Positions 25,547 through 39,860 of a DNA stretch of 64,000 nucleotides are shown piece by piece. Source of the stretch: Polyodon spathula. Lineage: Eukaryota > Chordata > Actinopteri > Acipenseriformes > Polyodontidae. Made by a program: the position numbers and the translations under genes. Under the pieces are notes generated by a model. It had not been told where the DNA came from, made no database searches, and worked only from the letters and a program-made list of their open reading frames with translations. The stretch lies in contig NC_054569.1 in the NCBI RefSeq assembly GCF_017654505.1, positions 4,179,492 through 4,243,491 of the forward strand. Direction: 5' to 3'. Within the stretch, counting starts at the first letter, position 1, and every line of letters starts with the position of its first letter.

Positions 25547-26213
25547 CACTGAGCCTCAAAAGAATGTTATCACTTATATTTGAGCATCAAAAGAAATGTA
25601 TCACTTATAACTGGGCATAAAAAAAAAATCACTAGATGTGATCGAAAAATGACAAAGCAGGTGCAGTGACATTTTATTGTGCTAATTAACAACTGACATC
25701 AAGAAAATGCTGCAAAATGATCTGTCAGTCTTGGGCAGGTGTTGCGACTCTTGGTCTCCCAGTTCATGGTCTGTCATTAACAGAGTGTGTCTGGTTATAC
25801 CATCTCACCAGGTTTAAAATTGCTGGCTGTGAGCACCCAAGACTGGGAGCAACAGTACGCTGCCCTAGTCCAGCCTCCAACATGCCGATTGTACAAAGGC
25901 GCTGCTCTCTTGACAGACCTGGCATACTGTTTTTTTTTTTTTCAATGATTTTCTTTATTGCTTTTATTCAAGCTTGCAATTCACCAGCTGAAATCACTCC
26001 ATATCCAGTGTCCAATCAACTGTCTCACTAATTAGGTGATTAAGTGCATCTGCTTCAGTCATAGACACTCAAGCGCGTCGTGGTCAAGGATGAATGATAG
26101 AGTGATTAAAAAGAAACCAAAAACATTTTATCAATGTCCATCATTTATGTACCTTATTGTTTTTTTTTTAAATAAATATGTTCTAATAGCGATAAGTTTC
26201 TTTTGATGCTTGG
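25547..26213. mobile_element. Deleted Tc1/mariner element with transposase remnant
   Basis: The left end (cactgagcctcaaaagaa, with a second copy gagcatcaaaagaaatgtat nearby) and right end (gataagtttcttttgatgct) form imperfect inverted repeats with TA next to each end. Between them lies a minus-strand remnant of a Tc1-type transposase N-terminus (separate entry), followed by a long deletion. At 667 bases it is less than half the length of an autonomous Tc1 element. Confidence 0.75.
25725..25925 (-). pseudogene. Tc1-type transposase N-terminus, broken
   Basis: On the minus strand the frame starts ATG and reads MPGLSREQRLCTIGMLEAGL, then GQRTVAPSLGCSQPAIL, later TGRPRVATPAQD. This is the N-terminal helix-turn-helix and GRPR linker (AT-hook-like) region of Tc1 transposases. 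A TGA stop interrupts it just before TGRPR (probably CGA to TGA), and another stop ends it after 66 codons. The catalytic DDE domain is missing, so the element cannot encode its own transposase. Confidence 0.8.
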
Positions 26214-29200
26214 TATATAATATATCAGCATTATTCTTTCCAGAATGATTGTCTCGTCACTCTCATGCACCCCTTCTATTGTTACACGCTTGACCTCTCC
26301 CCAACAATCAATCCATTTTATTAGAATGAAGGTATGATTTCTATTAGATATTCATCTAAATATATCATGTAACACCACAATAATACAGCAAAGCAGCTTA
26401 TTAAACAGAGCTATATCCTTTTTAAAAATGTATCACAGGTACATCACGGGACTCATTACCAAAACAGCAATCTTGTTTGCATACTAAAGAAACAGCCTTG
26501 CAGTGCTTCTGCAAGCTAGATTATGATCTGAAGTGAACTTTGTAAAAAATACTTTCAAGCAAATGCAAACATAATTACAGTACCGGTGTGTGTACATCTG
26601 CAAACCATTCACCAGAATGTTGCTGAATTAGTAATAAAATTCCGAAATCTCCCCAGGCCTCAAAGTCTATTTATTTTGCGGTTAGAGATAGTCTGAATCA
26701 ATCCTTGCTTGTTCCGATCTTGTTCCTGAATGCTGCACTCTGTCTCAGGTGAATAGCTTCTTGATGAGTACTGCTGTCTCGTCTTTCAGAGGCTGGGTGT
26801 AATAAGGGAGACAGGTATGCTAGAATGAGCAGGGGGAACTGTGTGAATATATCTTCTTTTAAGATGAACTGAATGGGGCCTTTCCACCTAAATGCTCCTT
26901 GTGGTAGCTCAGGTGTCAGGTCCACTTTCCTGCACTCTCACCTCCACCTTTGACCTTGAGGGATGCGGCCCTGGAAACAAGGCCTACCCCTGTGTGCGCG
27001 CAAAGAAAGCCTTTCTTCAATTCTATAAGTGACCCAGGTTTCCAAAGACAATTGACTTATTATCTTGGCCTCCACTGGCTGGAGATTTTTAATACAGGTC
27101 ATGACTTTAATCACTTATACCAGAGTTAAAAATGACCTGCAAAGATAGAGCAGCAACAATGGCATCCCCTGTGAAGTGGGAAAATAACAACTGACTGACG
27201 GGATTTCATTTTTTTTTCAACGCAATTAAGCATAATGAGGATTTAATGTGGACCTGGGTTTAATAATGCTGAAGTGTTAATGTATAAGTTCATATGTTTT
27301 TGTGTAGGGAGTCTCTTGCTCTATGAAAGATTAGAAGCTAAACCTCTGCACTAGTCGATACAGAAACTGAGACAGACCTTTGTGTGACTAAAATGTAAAA
27401 GTGTAAACATGATGGAAACATTGAAATGAGAAAAAAAAAACGCAGCTTAAAGTGATGGGATTGATACTTCATAAAACAGGCCCTTCATTTTTTAATTAAA
27501 TTTTTTTTTTATCAAGGAATTTGCAACAGGTCTCTTCTGGTGTCTTAGAAGACTGAAAAGAGAAATGACTAGTATCAGGAAAAAGGAGATGTAAATGTTA
27601 TTTTGCTACAGTGTGGTGCTTGAGAAATCAGAAAAACAAGATGTAAAAAATAATAATAAATAATATTATCAGTGGTTCTTTACATAATCTAAACAAACCA
27701 ATCGGTTCCAGAGAACATGTTAAGGAGCCACACGGTATAGGTTTGGGTTGAAGGGTTAAACTAAGTGCTTGCTGTATGTTTTGCTTTCGAGGGACAGACC
27801 GTTTGAACACATACTGGAGAACGCCTTGGCACACCCCTGTGCATTCCTGCCCCCTCCTTCCTCTGTGTTCAAGCACTAGTCGTGTGGAAAAGAGGCGTGT
27901 CTTGTGTGTAAAGCTCTCTGTTTTGATTTCCTGGGAAATGCTAAAGTTTCGTGTGCCTTCCAGTGAAGTGTTGAACTGCATTGTAATTCAGAGGCAAAAC
28001 TATAGGAAAGTCCACGAGGGCAAACGCTTTTCTGCAAAATTGAGTTTGACTGCAGAGTTTTTGAAGTCACAGGTGGGCACTTCAAGTTAACATTAGGAGT
28101 CTCCTTCCTGTTGCAGCCTGTAAGTAAGTTTGGTTCTAATTTAACTGAAAGCGACCTCTCAGAGTGAAATTGAAAACAGTGCAGGTGCAATTCTAAACAA
28201 TTTAAAAATGACAGAACCATTACAGTCAAAATACCCGATGAGGAGAAGGGGGAGAACTAATGCTAAACAAATACATATACATAATACATAAAAAAAAAAA
28301 AACAGTGAACATTATCAATATGATCCCCTGACCTTTGTTACAGTTTGTTGCTTAAAAATCAGTATTTCCTCAAAGAATGTAAAACACAAGCCAGGCCTCG
28401 ACGAGTGCAGGAGAAGCCACTCCCAGCTTGCGGAGCGGTCAGGGGAATGGGGCATGTCATATATACTGAATGTCTTGGACCGTAAGATACCTTTTTTTAT
28501 CTGTTCTTTTTAAGGATTCCTCATGAAAGGTAATGGATTGACAGCAGTGTTGACTGAAGCCTTCTGTTTACTAAAGGCCTGTTTATCCAAAGGGCCTAAG
28601 CAATGCACCTCAAACTGAAACTGTTTGAGCAGGTGGCAGTGTGATCCTTTAATGAATGGAAACGCAACAACTGCTGGCCGTGTTTCAGCGCAGTCTGGCT
28701 TTGTGTTACTGGCACAGCAAAACCCAATGGCTTACATATAATAGGTGATGACAACAAGTTTCTACAGGCACGCAGAGCGCCAATCGGCCCATCGCAAGAC
28801 ACTTTTGTAACAGCACAGTATTGTGTTGTTATTTTATTTGCTACCAACCAAAATAACATATTGCTTATCAATGAATGTGACACATTTGAAGCGCAATACG
28901 GGTATCATAACTTGTTTTAAGAAATAACTACTTCTATGCAACACACATTGTTCTCTTATGAACAGTAAACATAGTCAGGTACAATTGCTCATTACAGTCA
29001 GTTTGTTCATTTGAATGACCCCTCCAATCAGGTCAACGATACAAGCATGCAGTGGTATAAATGTATCTGTACTGTAGCATGTGGCACATGGGGCTGCAAC
29101 TAGGAGAGCTGTTAGCAGCTATTTCCCATGCTATCTTAAAAAACAGCAGGTGCTTTCAAGAAAGCCTCTCTCGCCACAGGGGCCTCCATTTCATTCCAGT

Positions 29201-29519
29201 AAAGCTGAGGAGGTTCAATTGACAGAGGCTCTGCAGCCAGCCAGAAGTGTTTCACTAGAGTCTCAATAACGGTCCATCCTTCCCGGAGCTGATGAGCCCT
29301 TGCTGGTGGAGAGAGAGAGAGAGAGATATCACCCTGACTCAGTGGTATCCTCAGAGGCTGCCCCACCTGCCTTGTGTAACATGCAGAGGGGCCTGATGAA
29401 AAGTAATGAACTGGGAAGCTGGAAGGTCACAGGCCTCTGAATGTGCATGCAGGGTGTTTAATACTAGTACAGTTCCCAGCAGCCTCCATTCCTTCTGTTT
29501 GAAAAGCTTGTCGTTGCAT

Positions 29520-29538
29520 GGGGGGGGGGGGGGGGGGG
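29520..29538. repeat. Poly(G) run, 19 bases
   Basis: Uninterrupted G19 on the plus strand. Confidence 0.9.
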
Positions 29539-31983
29539 CAGAGCAGACTCATTCACCTCTTCGTTATATCTTAGGACAGGGTTTGAATCCAGCTCAGGTT
29601 ACAAGTGAATTACTTTAGCCCGCTCACAAATTGCCAAAATTCGGCATAATTACCACTTTGTTTGAACAGGGCCCAGTACTTAATGGCAGGAGGTCATCAG
29701 ATCATAATTAAGCACAAAGGGTGCTTGTTACACTGAACTACTAAAATCTAATACATGCATTGTACAGGTATGGATATTTTCAACTGTCTTGCATTGCTGT
29801 GATTATAGACTGTTGGGTCAGAGTCTTCCAAAAATGGAAATAGTAAAGTATAGTAAAGTGTAGTTATTGATGGTATATTAAATAAAAGCACGGAAAAACA
29901 TTTTAAGAATGGGTTAGGGTTAGGAAATGCAGTGTAATCATCCTAAAATGAAAAATGTACTGTGCTGTGCAAAATATTAATAAAAGGAACACTTTCTTCT
30001 GTTATAGTTCTACAAAATACATGCAAAAGATTTCACAAAACTTATAGAAAGTTAGGGGTTTAAGTTTGCTATCTTGATGAATGACATTTTTTTTAATCTT
30101 TTTTTTTTATATTGGGTATTTAAATAATTTCTCCACTTAGAGGAAGTGGACAAACACTCTTTAAATGTTTTAAAATTAAAGTGCAATAACTTTGTGAATA
30201 TATTTCACCCTTTATTTAATCGTTTGGATTCTCTATATTTATTTGGTAGACCAGTATTTAACCAAAAAAACTCACAATAGACACATTTAACAAAGTAATT
30301 TTATAAAGTTATTCACTAGATGGCAGCATTTATGATAATAAAATGACTACAGTGTAGCTGAATTTTATATCTTATTTCAACTTTCTCAAAATTCATGACA
30401 AAAATATTATTTAAAAATAACAAAAGAATGGTTGAGCTTTACACACAAATATTTAACTCTAGTGCTATTTCAATTAAGTCCGTGTTTTGATCAATTAAAC
30501 AGGCTTTGATATGAATGAAACTTTTCTGAGACAGTCGTTAAAGCAAAAGGCAACACCGTCCAGAAATGTCACATCAGACTTGATTTCATTACTCAAAACA
30601 GACGTTACACAAAACAGCCTTTCAGCATTGTGCGCAAAGCCCTTATTTACAACATAGCTGCTGACTGTATGGAATAAGCTGCATAGAACTTATAGAACCG
30701 TTAGTCTGTTCAAGATTCCCATGAAGTCGCTGTCCATAAACATTAACCTACCTCACTCCCAGCCCCTTTCACACGAGTTCAGGATTCATCTACGCAGGGA
30801 CCGCGTCAGTTAATGAGGGCTTGGCCCTGTGATTTGGAAGCTTGGCTGCTTTTCAAAAAGCACTGGGCTCGAGGGCTCGAGAATGGATACTAAACCTTCA
30901 AGCTAGCTCCCTGCTGTTCCCACTGGGGCAAAATTTTATAAACTTTCTTTCACGGGTTCCCCAGCTTGAAGTGGCCATTGTTCCCCTAGTCGACTAGGTC
31001 TTGATTATTCACCAGTGGAAAAACAATGGGGGAGAAAGAGCAGTGTAATCACATTAGCGCTGTTTGGTGCGTTTCTTTAACTGGAGAGCCAGCACTTTTA
31101 TTAAAAAAATAAATAAAATAACAATAAAAATAAACAGTTTTATAAAAACGAGCCTTAAATTTTACCCCTCAAAAATCTGCACAACTTTCCATAGCGCAAT
31201 AAAAACACGAGATGACCTTTCAACCCACAACCTCAACCGCAATGCTTTCTTAGAATTCTTTACCGGTTCTTCCAGGTAAGATTCTGTCACTGCAGATGAC
31301 AGTGATATGCCCTTGATGTGACCCTGTTTGAAAGGATTGTTCATATGTATATAACGGGTTATAAAGACACTACTGGCTGTGTATTTTGGTCTATAGGTTT
31401 CCACAGGTTTGCAATTGGATCTGCTCTTTGCTTGTGGTTGTTCAACCTACAGAAAAGCTTTGTTTTAATCTGTGTGTCATAAAGAATTCAGAAACAACAC
31501 TGCAGGTTAAAGACTGCAGGTTAACGAACAATAAACTCTGACACTGGTGGTGCTTTCATGATATTTTGAAGGCCGCCATTCCCGTAAACTTCATAAAACT
31601 GCATCTTAAAACATATGTTTGTGATTATTTTATAACAACTGCTGTTCTGTTTAAGCGAGTTTCTCAAAGGGACCTTCCAGACTAGATAAAAAAAAAAAAA
31701 AAAAAAAAACAAACCCCTGTGTTACTGTGTGTTTGCAGCTATGTGCTGGAAACATTCAATTAGTCACGTTCCGAATAATAATCTGTACCGGAGAACACAC
31801 TTGAAATATCTGCCAATTTAAATTGCAAATGTTAACAAAAAATGACTCACACCAATGTTTCTGATTTCATATTTATGGAAACAAGAGGTCTGTTTGGTCC
31901 TGTGAGTCACAGTGAAATGATCCAACTGTAGAAAAAGAGAGGCCCATAAACTCAATGAGTCACAGCACAGATCAGAACTAATC

Positions 31984-32105
<122 letters not shown>

Positions 32106-32340
32106 CTCACACAAAAACAGCATCCTATAGGGTAAAAAAAACAACAACATGTTTTTAAACACTCCTACCTGGCAGATACAAATTGTAGATAGTAGAAAGA
32201 TTTCAGTGGTGATCTTTGTCAAAGTCTGTCGTGTTATAGTAAAAAAATACAAATACATTTGAGTAAATATATCTGACTTTAAATGTACTTGCTACTGTAT
32301 ATAAAATATTCTTCAATCTTCCCTCTAACAAAAAATAAAT

Positions 32341-32348
32341 ACTACTAC

Positions 32349-32386
<38 letters not shown>

Positions 32387-32409
32387 TATTATTATTATTA
32401 TTATTATTA
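32341..32409. repeat. (ACT)n(ATT)n microsatellite
   Basis: Three ACT units followed by TTA/ATT repeats with one slippage (ttatattatt). Confidence 0.95.
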
Positions 32410-33452
32410 ATGACTTCTAAAAGGTGACAATTCTTGATAAAATCTGATTCTAAAATGTAGTCAGTCAATATGAATGCAAAAAGAAGTTTGATGTCTTTTC
32501 ATACACGCTTACTAACACCAACATGATCTGAAAGCTACAGCTGAAAAGTAGGTTCAGTGGTAATATTGCTGGTGCTGATAAGAGAGGAGGATTGTAAAAC
32601 CTTGGTAAGCACCTCTTTAAAAAGAGTAGTCAACTGTTTGTTTATTTTTATTTTTTTACAGTGCAATCAAATCTCCTTGTTCATCTACCTCTGCCGGACT
32701 ATAATAGACCCCCTCCACACAGCTGTGATGCATTGAAGAGGAAACAGAAACTCATTCTGTTTTAGTGTAAGATTCCAGCTGTCCCCGGTGAAGCAGAATT
32801 CCCAGACTTCCCTCGGAATCTCTCCAGGGTCATTGTTCTTCTGAGGAGAGAGTCAAGCCCATTGCGCCATAGTGTTTAACCACTGGACTGATCAGCAACA
32901 GAGTAATCATATTACAGGGTCCCTGGTTAAAAAGGGGATGGATCCACAGGGTATCTCCAGGTCTGATCCCTCAGAAGCTAAGGTTCTTTTCTTGTTTTTT
33001 GTTTTTTGGTTTTTTTTTTGCAGTTTAGGGCATTTCTTCTGCTGCTTGTTAAAGGCTGGCTATTTGTCATTATAGGTCATTTGCAATGTCCCAGTAGGGT
33101 TTTCAAGAGTAAGTGGCTGGGTTCCAGGAAAAACACAGCGTTACACGTGTGCACATGTTGCTACTGTTTAAACCTGCAATTATTATTATTTTTTTTATTG
33201 TTAACAGCCTGACAACATTTTACACTTCTAACTTTAAAGTCTGTTTCAAAGCTCTTTTCAAAGCGTCTGCTCTGGTCCACTAGGGTTTGAGATATGTCCT
33301 CTAATTCACTGCAGGAAGAGCGATAAAAAAAACCAAAAATACAACAAAAAAAAACATAGCAAGTGCTCAGGCTTTTCTGTTCCGTACCACACGATGGATC
33401 GTTATTGCTGTGCTGCCTGTTAGACAATGTGGGCAATAATCCAATAAAACAC

Positions 33453-33626
33453 CAGCAATTGAAATACCGGTACCAAAAATGTATTCTTGACATCAGCAAT
33501 TGAAATACCGGTATCAAAAATGTATTCTTGACATCAGCAATTGAAATACCGGTATCAAAAATGTATTCTTGACATCAGCAATTGAAATACTGGTATCAAA
33601 AATGTATTTTTGACATCAGCAATTGA
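33453..33626. repeat. 41-base tandem repeat, about 4.2 copies
   Basis: The motif cagcaattgaaataccggta recurs at 33453, 33494, 33535, 33576 and (partial) 33617, a period of exactly 41 bases. Each unit continues tcaaaaatgtattcttgaca. The copies differ by only a few substitutions. It is intergenic, with no obvious gene link. Confidence 0.92.
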
Positions 33627-36600
33627 ACGGCTATGTTACCTCTTAACATTTAGGCTCATTATCATCACCATCACGTTGCTTAAAATCTCATTTTCTGCAT
33701 TCCTACTCCAATAGCAAATGCAATTGCATTTTCATAAATAATTCAAATGCAGTCATAAATCAAGCCGCTAATTAAACACATTAGTTTGTAGATTTACCAC
33801 TCATGAACCTCGGTCACTGGTATTAAAATAAGACTGTCGCTCATGAAATATACATGAAGCTCCCACCCACTAAAATCAAGATTTTTACAGTTTTTAATTT
33901 AATTGCCACAGACTTTGTCTGTCTGGTACAGAGGTACAGAGTTCCACACAGTTAATGCTGATTGTGTTTGAAGGCCTTGTGTGTTTTGATAAGCCTCAAA
34001 AAACAGCCAGAGCCGTTTATTTTAATGGTTTATGGTTTATTTTAAAATAAATACACAGCTTTTTGTTTCTGTTGTAAATTCCTCATAGTTTACAAATATT
34101 TTGATCACGCATGTTAATAAACAATGAAATATCTGCACAAATTCACTGATCACACATACCAGCGCTTGTATCATTTTCTAGTTTAACAGAGCAAAACCCT
34201 AGGACCCAGAGTGACTTCCAGCCCCTCACACTGTACCTCACGAACACTATCCGAAGTGACACATTCAGAAAACACACTGCCGATAGACTAACAGTACATT
34301 CTGCCAGCAGCTAAATTCCCAACCTTTGGTCAGGCCGCTGTTGTGAGCACGCCCCCCTGTGGCTGCCCTGGCAACCTGTAAAAAGAGAGTATCGGAAACA
34401 ACCAGCTTTATATTTTGGAGCCTAACAGTCAATGAATGGGTTCCTGTGTCTTAGACAGGGCTCTTTCTACACACATCATTCAGGGCTTTTGTACAAGGAG
34501 CAGAAGGAAGTACATCCTGTTGGACAAAGGTCAAAGGTCCATGGAACCCGACTGTTTCGTTCTGAACTGTGGGTTGGTAAATAAAGGAAGTGTACTAAAG
34601 GAAGTGTACCTTAAACTAGCGTTGCAGGACGATTACACTGAAGAGGGACGAAAACATGTGCATAGCAGCAACAGAGCTGACAAACAAGCAAACTGTCTTT
34701 GAAAATAAATGGATATCCCTTTGGACAGTAACTCAGTCACTCACATAATACAGCTGAGAGGGACACTTGGACCCCACTACTGAAACAAGCGGAAAGGGAA
34801 GATTTTTCTGAGTGGATTCAAAGAATTCTGAAAACTTGTTAAAATTATTCACAACAAGATGGTAAATGACATCTAACACAAGGGTTAAACACGACCGAGA
34901 TGAGATCAATGCCTAAAACAGCAGCTAAAAAAAACTGGAGTTTAACCTTGAAATATAAGAACAAATTCCTGTTGTTTTTAAACAAAATTCCAGCGCTCAG
35001 CAATACATCCAATAAAACAGTGAAGGGATATGTTAGCTGCAATACGACACTGAGATAGAAACCGCCACAATGCTATTGTTGTTGATTTACTGTGTGTTTA
35101 CAATAAATAAAGTGTTTTGAACACTTGGGGAATGAATCAATTAAAACAAACAGTAACAGAAGAGGTACTGAAGTATCCCCAGCCCTCCTGGCTCTGGTTA
35201 TCTATCGATCTCATCTCCCCACATCCTGCCCTGCCACTCTTAACTCTGGGTCCTGGTTCTGGGCCTGTCCATTGTTGTCTCCCAGAGGGCTCGGGGGGCG
35301 GGGGGGGGGGTGAGAGGCGTCTAATCTGTTTGTTTGTTGTTTTTCTTGCTGGTGGAAATTGACTGCAGAGGTGACAGAAATGTTTGTTTGTGGCTTAGAT
35401 GTGGATTCACTGTTTATTGTGGGAAAACGCTGCACTTTTTTTAATGAAAATTACTAAAGAAACTGCTGTACTTTGCATGCCCTGCCTCCTTTAATTATTC
35501 AGAAGTGTCCCTTAAAAAGAAATGTTTTTAGTGTGTGGTTTTGAAGTCCAAAGAGTCCACACGCACACGCACACGCACACGCATCTTTTTCTTTAGTATT
35601 TCTGATGATATCGGAAATGTTTTTATTGTAGTTTAGAAGTTGCACGCTCCAGGTAGATGACAGCTGGATCCACGGTCAGTTTAGACGATTGAAAAGATGA
35701 ACGAAGCATGAAGATCTGACAGCAAGCACGCGGTATAAAAACATCATGGCTCCTGATACACTATGGCATTAAAGCACAAAGTGGTCTAACATTTCCACAC
35801 ACGAGTACCTATTGTTTCTAGATCACTGATTACTGACTCATGCAGGTAGGTATATAAAGGATATAAATGATGAATGTATGCTTTTATGGGGATTAATGTG
35901 TTTGCTTTCCAGTAGAGAGACACATTCGATTTAAAATGAATGACAGATCAGCCTTAATAGAATGTGAAACCAGACTCCATTGTTTAGCATGTTCATTTGA
36001 ACTGACGCTTAGGAGATCTTTGTCAGCAGCACGGCAGGGCCTGTATCCAGATTGGAAGTTTATTTATGCAAGGTCAGGATCTCTCGGACTAATCAAATAG
36101 GTTTTCCCGTATCCTATACAGTTCCGTCATATTCGAAGGGCATATGGATCTCATTAAAGAACAACAGATAATGCAAAAGTGGCTTGACATTCCAATGGGT
36201 GACTCAAGCCCCACCATCTTTACCAGCTATACTGCAAAGTGCTGAAACGCTGCAGGAGAAGAGCAGCTTGCTGCTCGGAAGAGACACACACACACACGCA
36301 CACCTGAAAACAGAAAGAAATCAGCCTCTTCATTTACAAATCTGGGTAGCATTTTTAAATACTGCCATGTGTTCTCACTGTTTGACAGCTTCACAATAAC
36401 TGCAGAGTTTGATTTAGAACTCTTTCTTTGATGTGTCACAGTGTGTTTCCATTAATTCTACCCTTCCCAACCCATTACAATGCTCCAGTACTTTTTAATT
36501 GATCCCCACCCATATGTATTTATGTATGTATGTATGTGAGTGCCTGTTTCTCATATCAGCAGACGACTCAGTTTGCAAACTGAACAGGGAAGATTGAAAG

Positions 36601-38680
36601 GTTTCGACTGTAAACACCCTGCACGCTAGCGGTTGCAATAACACTACGTGTGTAAGGATACTAATTTATAAATAATAACTTTTAGAACATAACACAAAAT
36701 ACACTGTTTAATATCTGCAACAATCGTTTTTTTAACCCGAACACTGAACAAATTCCCTCCTCCTTCCCAGTCTGGAGAAAGCTGGCTGAAAACGTTTTCT
36801 AATGCTTTTTAAAAAAATTTTTTTTAGCTATTCTCTGAGGGGAATTTTAAAAACTTCTTTTACTTTTGCAGTGACACCTGAAACAGAGGTCATTAAGAGG
36901 CATTTAGAGCTGATTAGGTGGTAACGAGACCCAAGGCGAAAGGATTCTTAAGTCAGCTAAAGAGAACATTCCCATCTTAGGAGCAACAACATCTTGAACA
37001 CGCAGGCGACTTTCCAGCCAGCTCTGTGCAGTATTCTCTGCCTGTGCCACCGTGCATATTTCTGTTTGCAAGAGTATCTGTTGAGCTCTGTAAAATACCA
37101 TCCAGCAGGCAGGCAGTTTTTACATTCTGTTTTTCTAAAGATCGCTCCAACATGTTCTCATGTGTTGGTGCTGCTGGGATTAAAGACCTTTGATAGAAAT
37201 GCACTAGGGCAAGGGTGCTTGTGACCCTTGACCTGCATTGGAATTTAGCCTGGACATACTGTAGTGGTTAATAGCTCTCCTGGTCCCTTCTAGCACCGCA
37301 CTCAACTTTAAAAAAGCACACAGCTAGGTTGTTTAAAGTTACTTACATTTTTATTTTGAAAGAAGCTGTGTAATTAATAATTTTATATTAAATTAAGATA
37401 AACTTTTAGCAAATGCCATAAAAATACCTTGCATTTAAGAAAAAAAAAAAAAAAATCCTTACTTTTGAATTCTACATATATCTGGTCATTCTCATTCTAT
37501 TTATTCTGTGTTTGTTTATATATATGTATCTTTATATTAAGATTTATTCTTAGCTGTATGTACATTCATTAATTAATGAACATATTTGCCATCCTCGAAG
37601 TGTTTGGATTCTGTCAATCTATCTAGTTTCCCCAAGCTGTTTCAGTTGCTTCCTTCACATGCGGCAACAGCACGAACACATTAAACAAACAAGTGGACAT
37701 TTGGCGCCACCTAGTGAATATTTCGGGAATTAACATCCAATAAAACCGTTAAATACTACAATATTGTTCACTTAAAAACTCTAAAACCTGACATTTTAAG
37801 TTTAATTAACACTTAAATAATCTCAGAAGAAATATTTATTGCTACGATTCGCTGTGTAAGCTCTTTCAAAGTGGATTCCTTATCTACAGTATTCACCTAT
37901 AGTGCAATATTGACCTGTAGTGCATTTGCAGTTAGCAGGCAATATGCGACCAGCCTTTTTTGTCAGATCTTCACAATATCTTGCAGTTCTTTCCCTGTGG
38001 GTTACGGTAATGCATTACTGCATTACATTTGTCGGTGTCGGTAATGCATTACTGGCCGCACAGCAGATATATACACACTTTCAGGCAAGGCTCTCATCGA
38101 CTTAGGGATAAACTCAACACACGGTTGCTTTTAATGGACCACTTTATTTTAGATGAATCAGCTTCTAAACCAGCGCCGAGTCGACAGAACCAGTACGACC
38201 AGTTGAAACCAGTAAATCACCAGTTCTGACCAGTATACACATATTCATTTCGGGAATTCCTCGATGAAATGCCCTCCGCGCAGAAGGTTGTGGAAACGAA
38301 CACATTGTTAGTCGCGATCTCGGTGCGTTGAAGTCTTACAGTAGCATCAGAGCGCCTCCTGGTGGCGGCCAAAAAAAACAACACCCGTCTGATAATAAAC
38401 GAGATAACAGCAAGTAGATGAAACAAAACCGAGGCGCACAACCCGAGGCAGTTCTTTCAGAATTTTAAATTACACAACGCATGCAAAGACGGATTAATTC
38501 ACACAGGGCGGATAAGTACAGTCCGTAGTCTCCGGGTTGTGTGGGTGTGCTTAATCATCACAGCATTTTACATTATAATTCAAGAAACCTGTGCTGATGT
38601 CATTTTCAGTGTTATATTGCAATGTCATTCTTTGGCATTTACTATAGTTTCCAGCTTCTTAACATTTCCCAAATGTAAGA

Positions 38681-38793
38681 TTAGCTACAGGGACAGTTTG
38701 CATGTCCCAGTCTTTTGTTAGATGTTTCCACTGTTTTAGCTCCGACAACTTTACCTGGTAGGCTATTCCATGCATTTACAACTGTATTCAAAA
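38681..38793 (-). pseudogene. LINE ORF2 C-terminal fragment
   Basis: The minus strand encodes FLNTVVNAWNSLPGKVVGAK followed by TVETSNKRLGH and a TAA stop. This is the conserved C-terminal tail of reverse-transcriptase proteins from CR1/L2-type non-LTR retrotransposons (pattern VVxxWNSLPxxVVxAxxVxxFKxRLD). Only this last part of the ORF is recognisable; the upstream reverse transcriptase is absent, as expected of a 5'-truncated copy. Element borders are not defined. Confidence 0.7.
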
Positions 38794-39810
38794 AAGCGCT
38801 TCCTTACGTTAGTGGTTAGTATGCTGTCCCTTTAGGGGATCCGTAGTATACCATTGAGACTGAGCAGAAATAATTGCGCAGGTCCTGCTTTATACACCAA
38901 CAGTGCCCTCTAGTGGACAATGTGAATAATGCATGTTCCTGCAGTTTGACGTAGATGGCGCTGAATAAGTATTAATAAATCACAGTTCAACATATTTAAA
39001 TGGCCTTCATGTTTGTAACCACTGGTAATCAAATTAACTTTATAGGTACTGTATACTCCCGCAAAAAGTGAATTTAATACCAATAAAAATGAAGAATTTT
39101 ACATAAAACATTACAAGTAATATCTGTAATAATGCAATACCAATAAACACATATTCACTGGCACTTAATAAATGAAGCGTGTACAAAGTGGAAATGCAGT
39201 ATTGACTCTACGATAGCACTAGAGATGTTACAGTCGCAGTATTCACTGTTATACTGCATTTTGCTTGCCGTATCTGGGTTTAACTATATCTAATATCACA
39301 GGGTGTGCTTCGGTCTTCAGCAGGTTTTCGAAAGGCTGTTCTGCAGTTTCCACTGGCAGGAGCTCTGAGCTCCAGAGAGAACTGCAGAGACATTCTGATT
39401 CTTTATTAGAGCTGCCGTCCCTGACAAAGACTCACAATGAGGGCCAGCGGCTAATTCTAGGCTTCTGTAAACTGCATTCAGAGCAGCCTCTGACAGCTCA
39501 GGAGTGATTTAGACAGGCTTTTGCTTTTTAAAGCATCATTTTCAGTCTGCAGATTATGGATAAAAACAAAAAGGCAGCTAAAATTGAGTATTTCTCTGCC
39601 TACTTGAATTTTTTACAATTCATATTATCAAGGGGCAGAGCAGTAAAATAAAATTTAAAAAAAAAACAAACTATTTGGTGAGCATGCCATCATAAAACAA
39701 AAATGTCTTACTATAATAATGTCTTTTCACCTATATTTTAAACTATGTGGGGACATAAAAAAAAAAACAAACAAAAAAAACTAACCCTAAACTAAACCAC
39801 GGCGAGGGGA

Positions 39811-39860
39811 GAAACAGACACACAGTAAAGCAGCCACGGTTTGTATTTTGCATTTTTATT
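39811..39860 (-). terminator. ncam1: Poly(A) signal and downstream element, ncam1 3' end
   Basis: On the transcript strand, AATAAA occupies 39860-39855. Cleavage would fall near 39838-39845, followed by a GU-rich downstream element, CTGTGTGTCTGTTTC, at 39825-39811. The order and spacing match a canonical vertebrate polyadenylation site. Confidence 0.6.

Noticed and set aside
29136..29366. 76-residue minus-strand frame with protein-like composition (RAHQLREGWTVIETLVK)
   Set aside because: I considered an exon of a gene between ncam1 and zbtb16, but found no matching family and no paired splice sites in phase.
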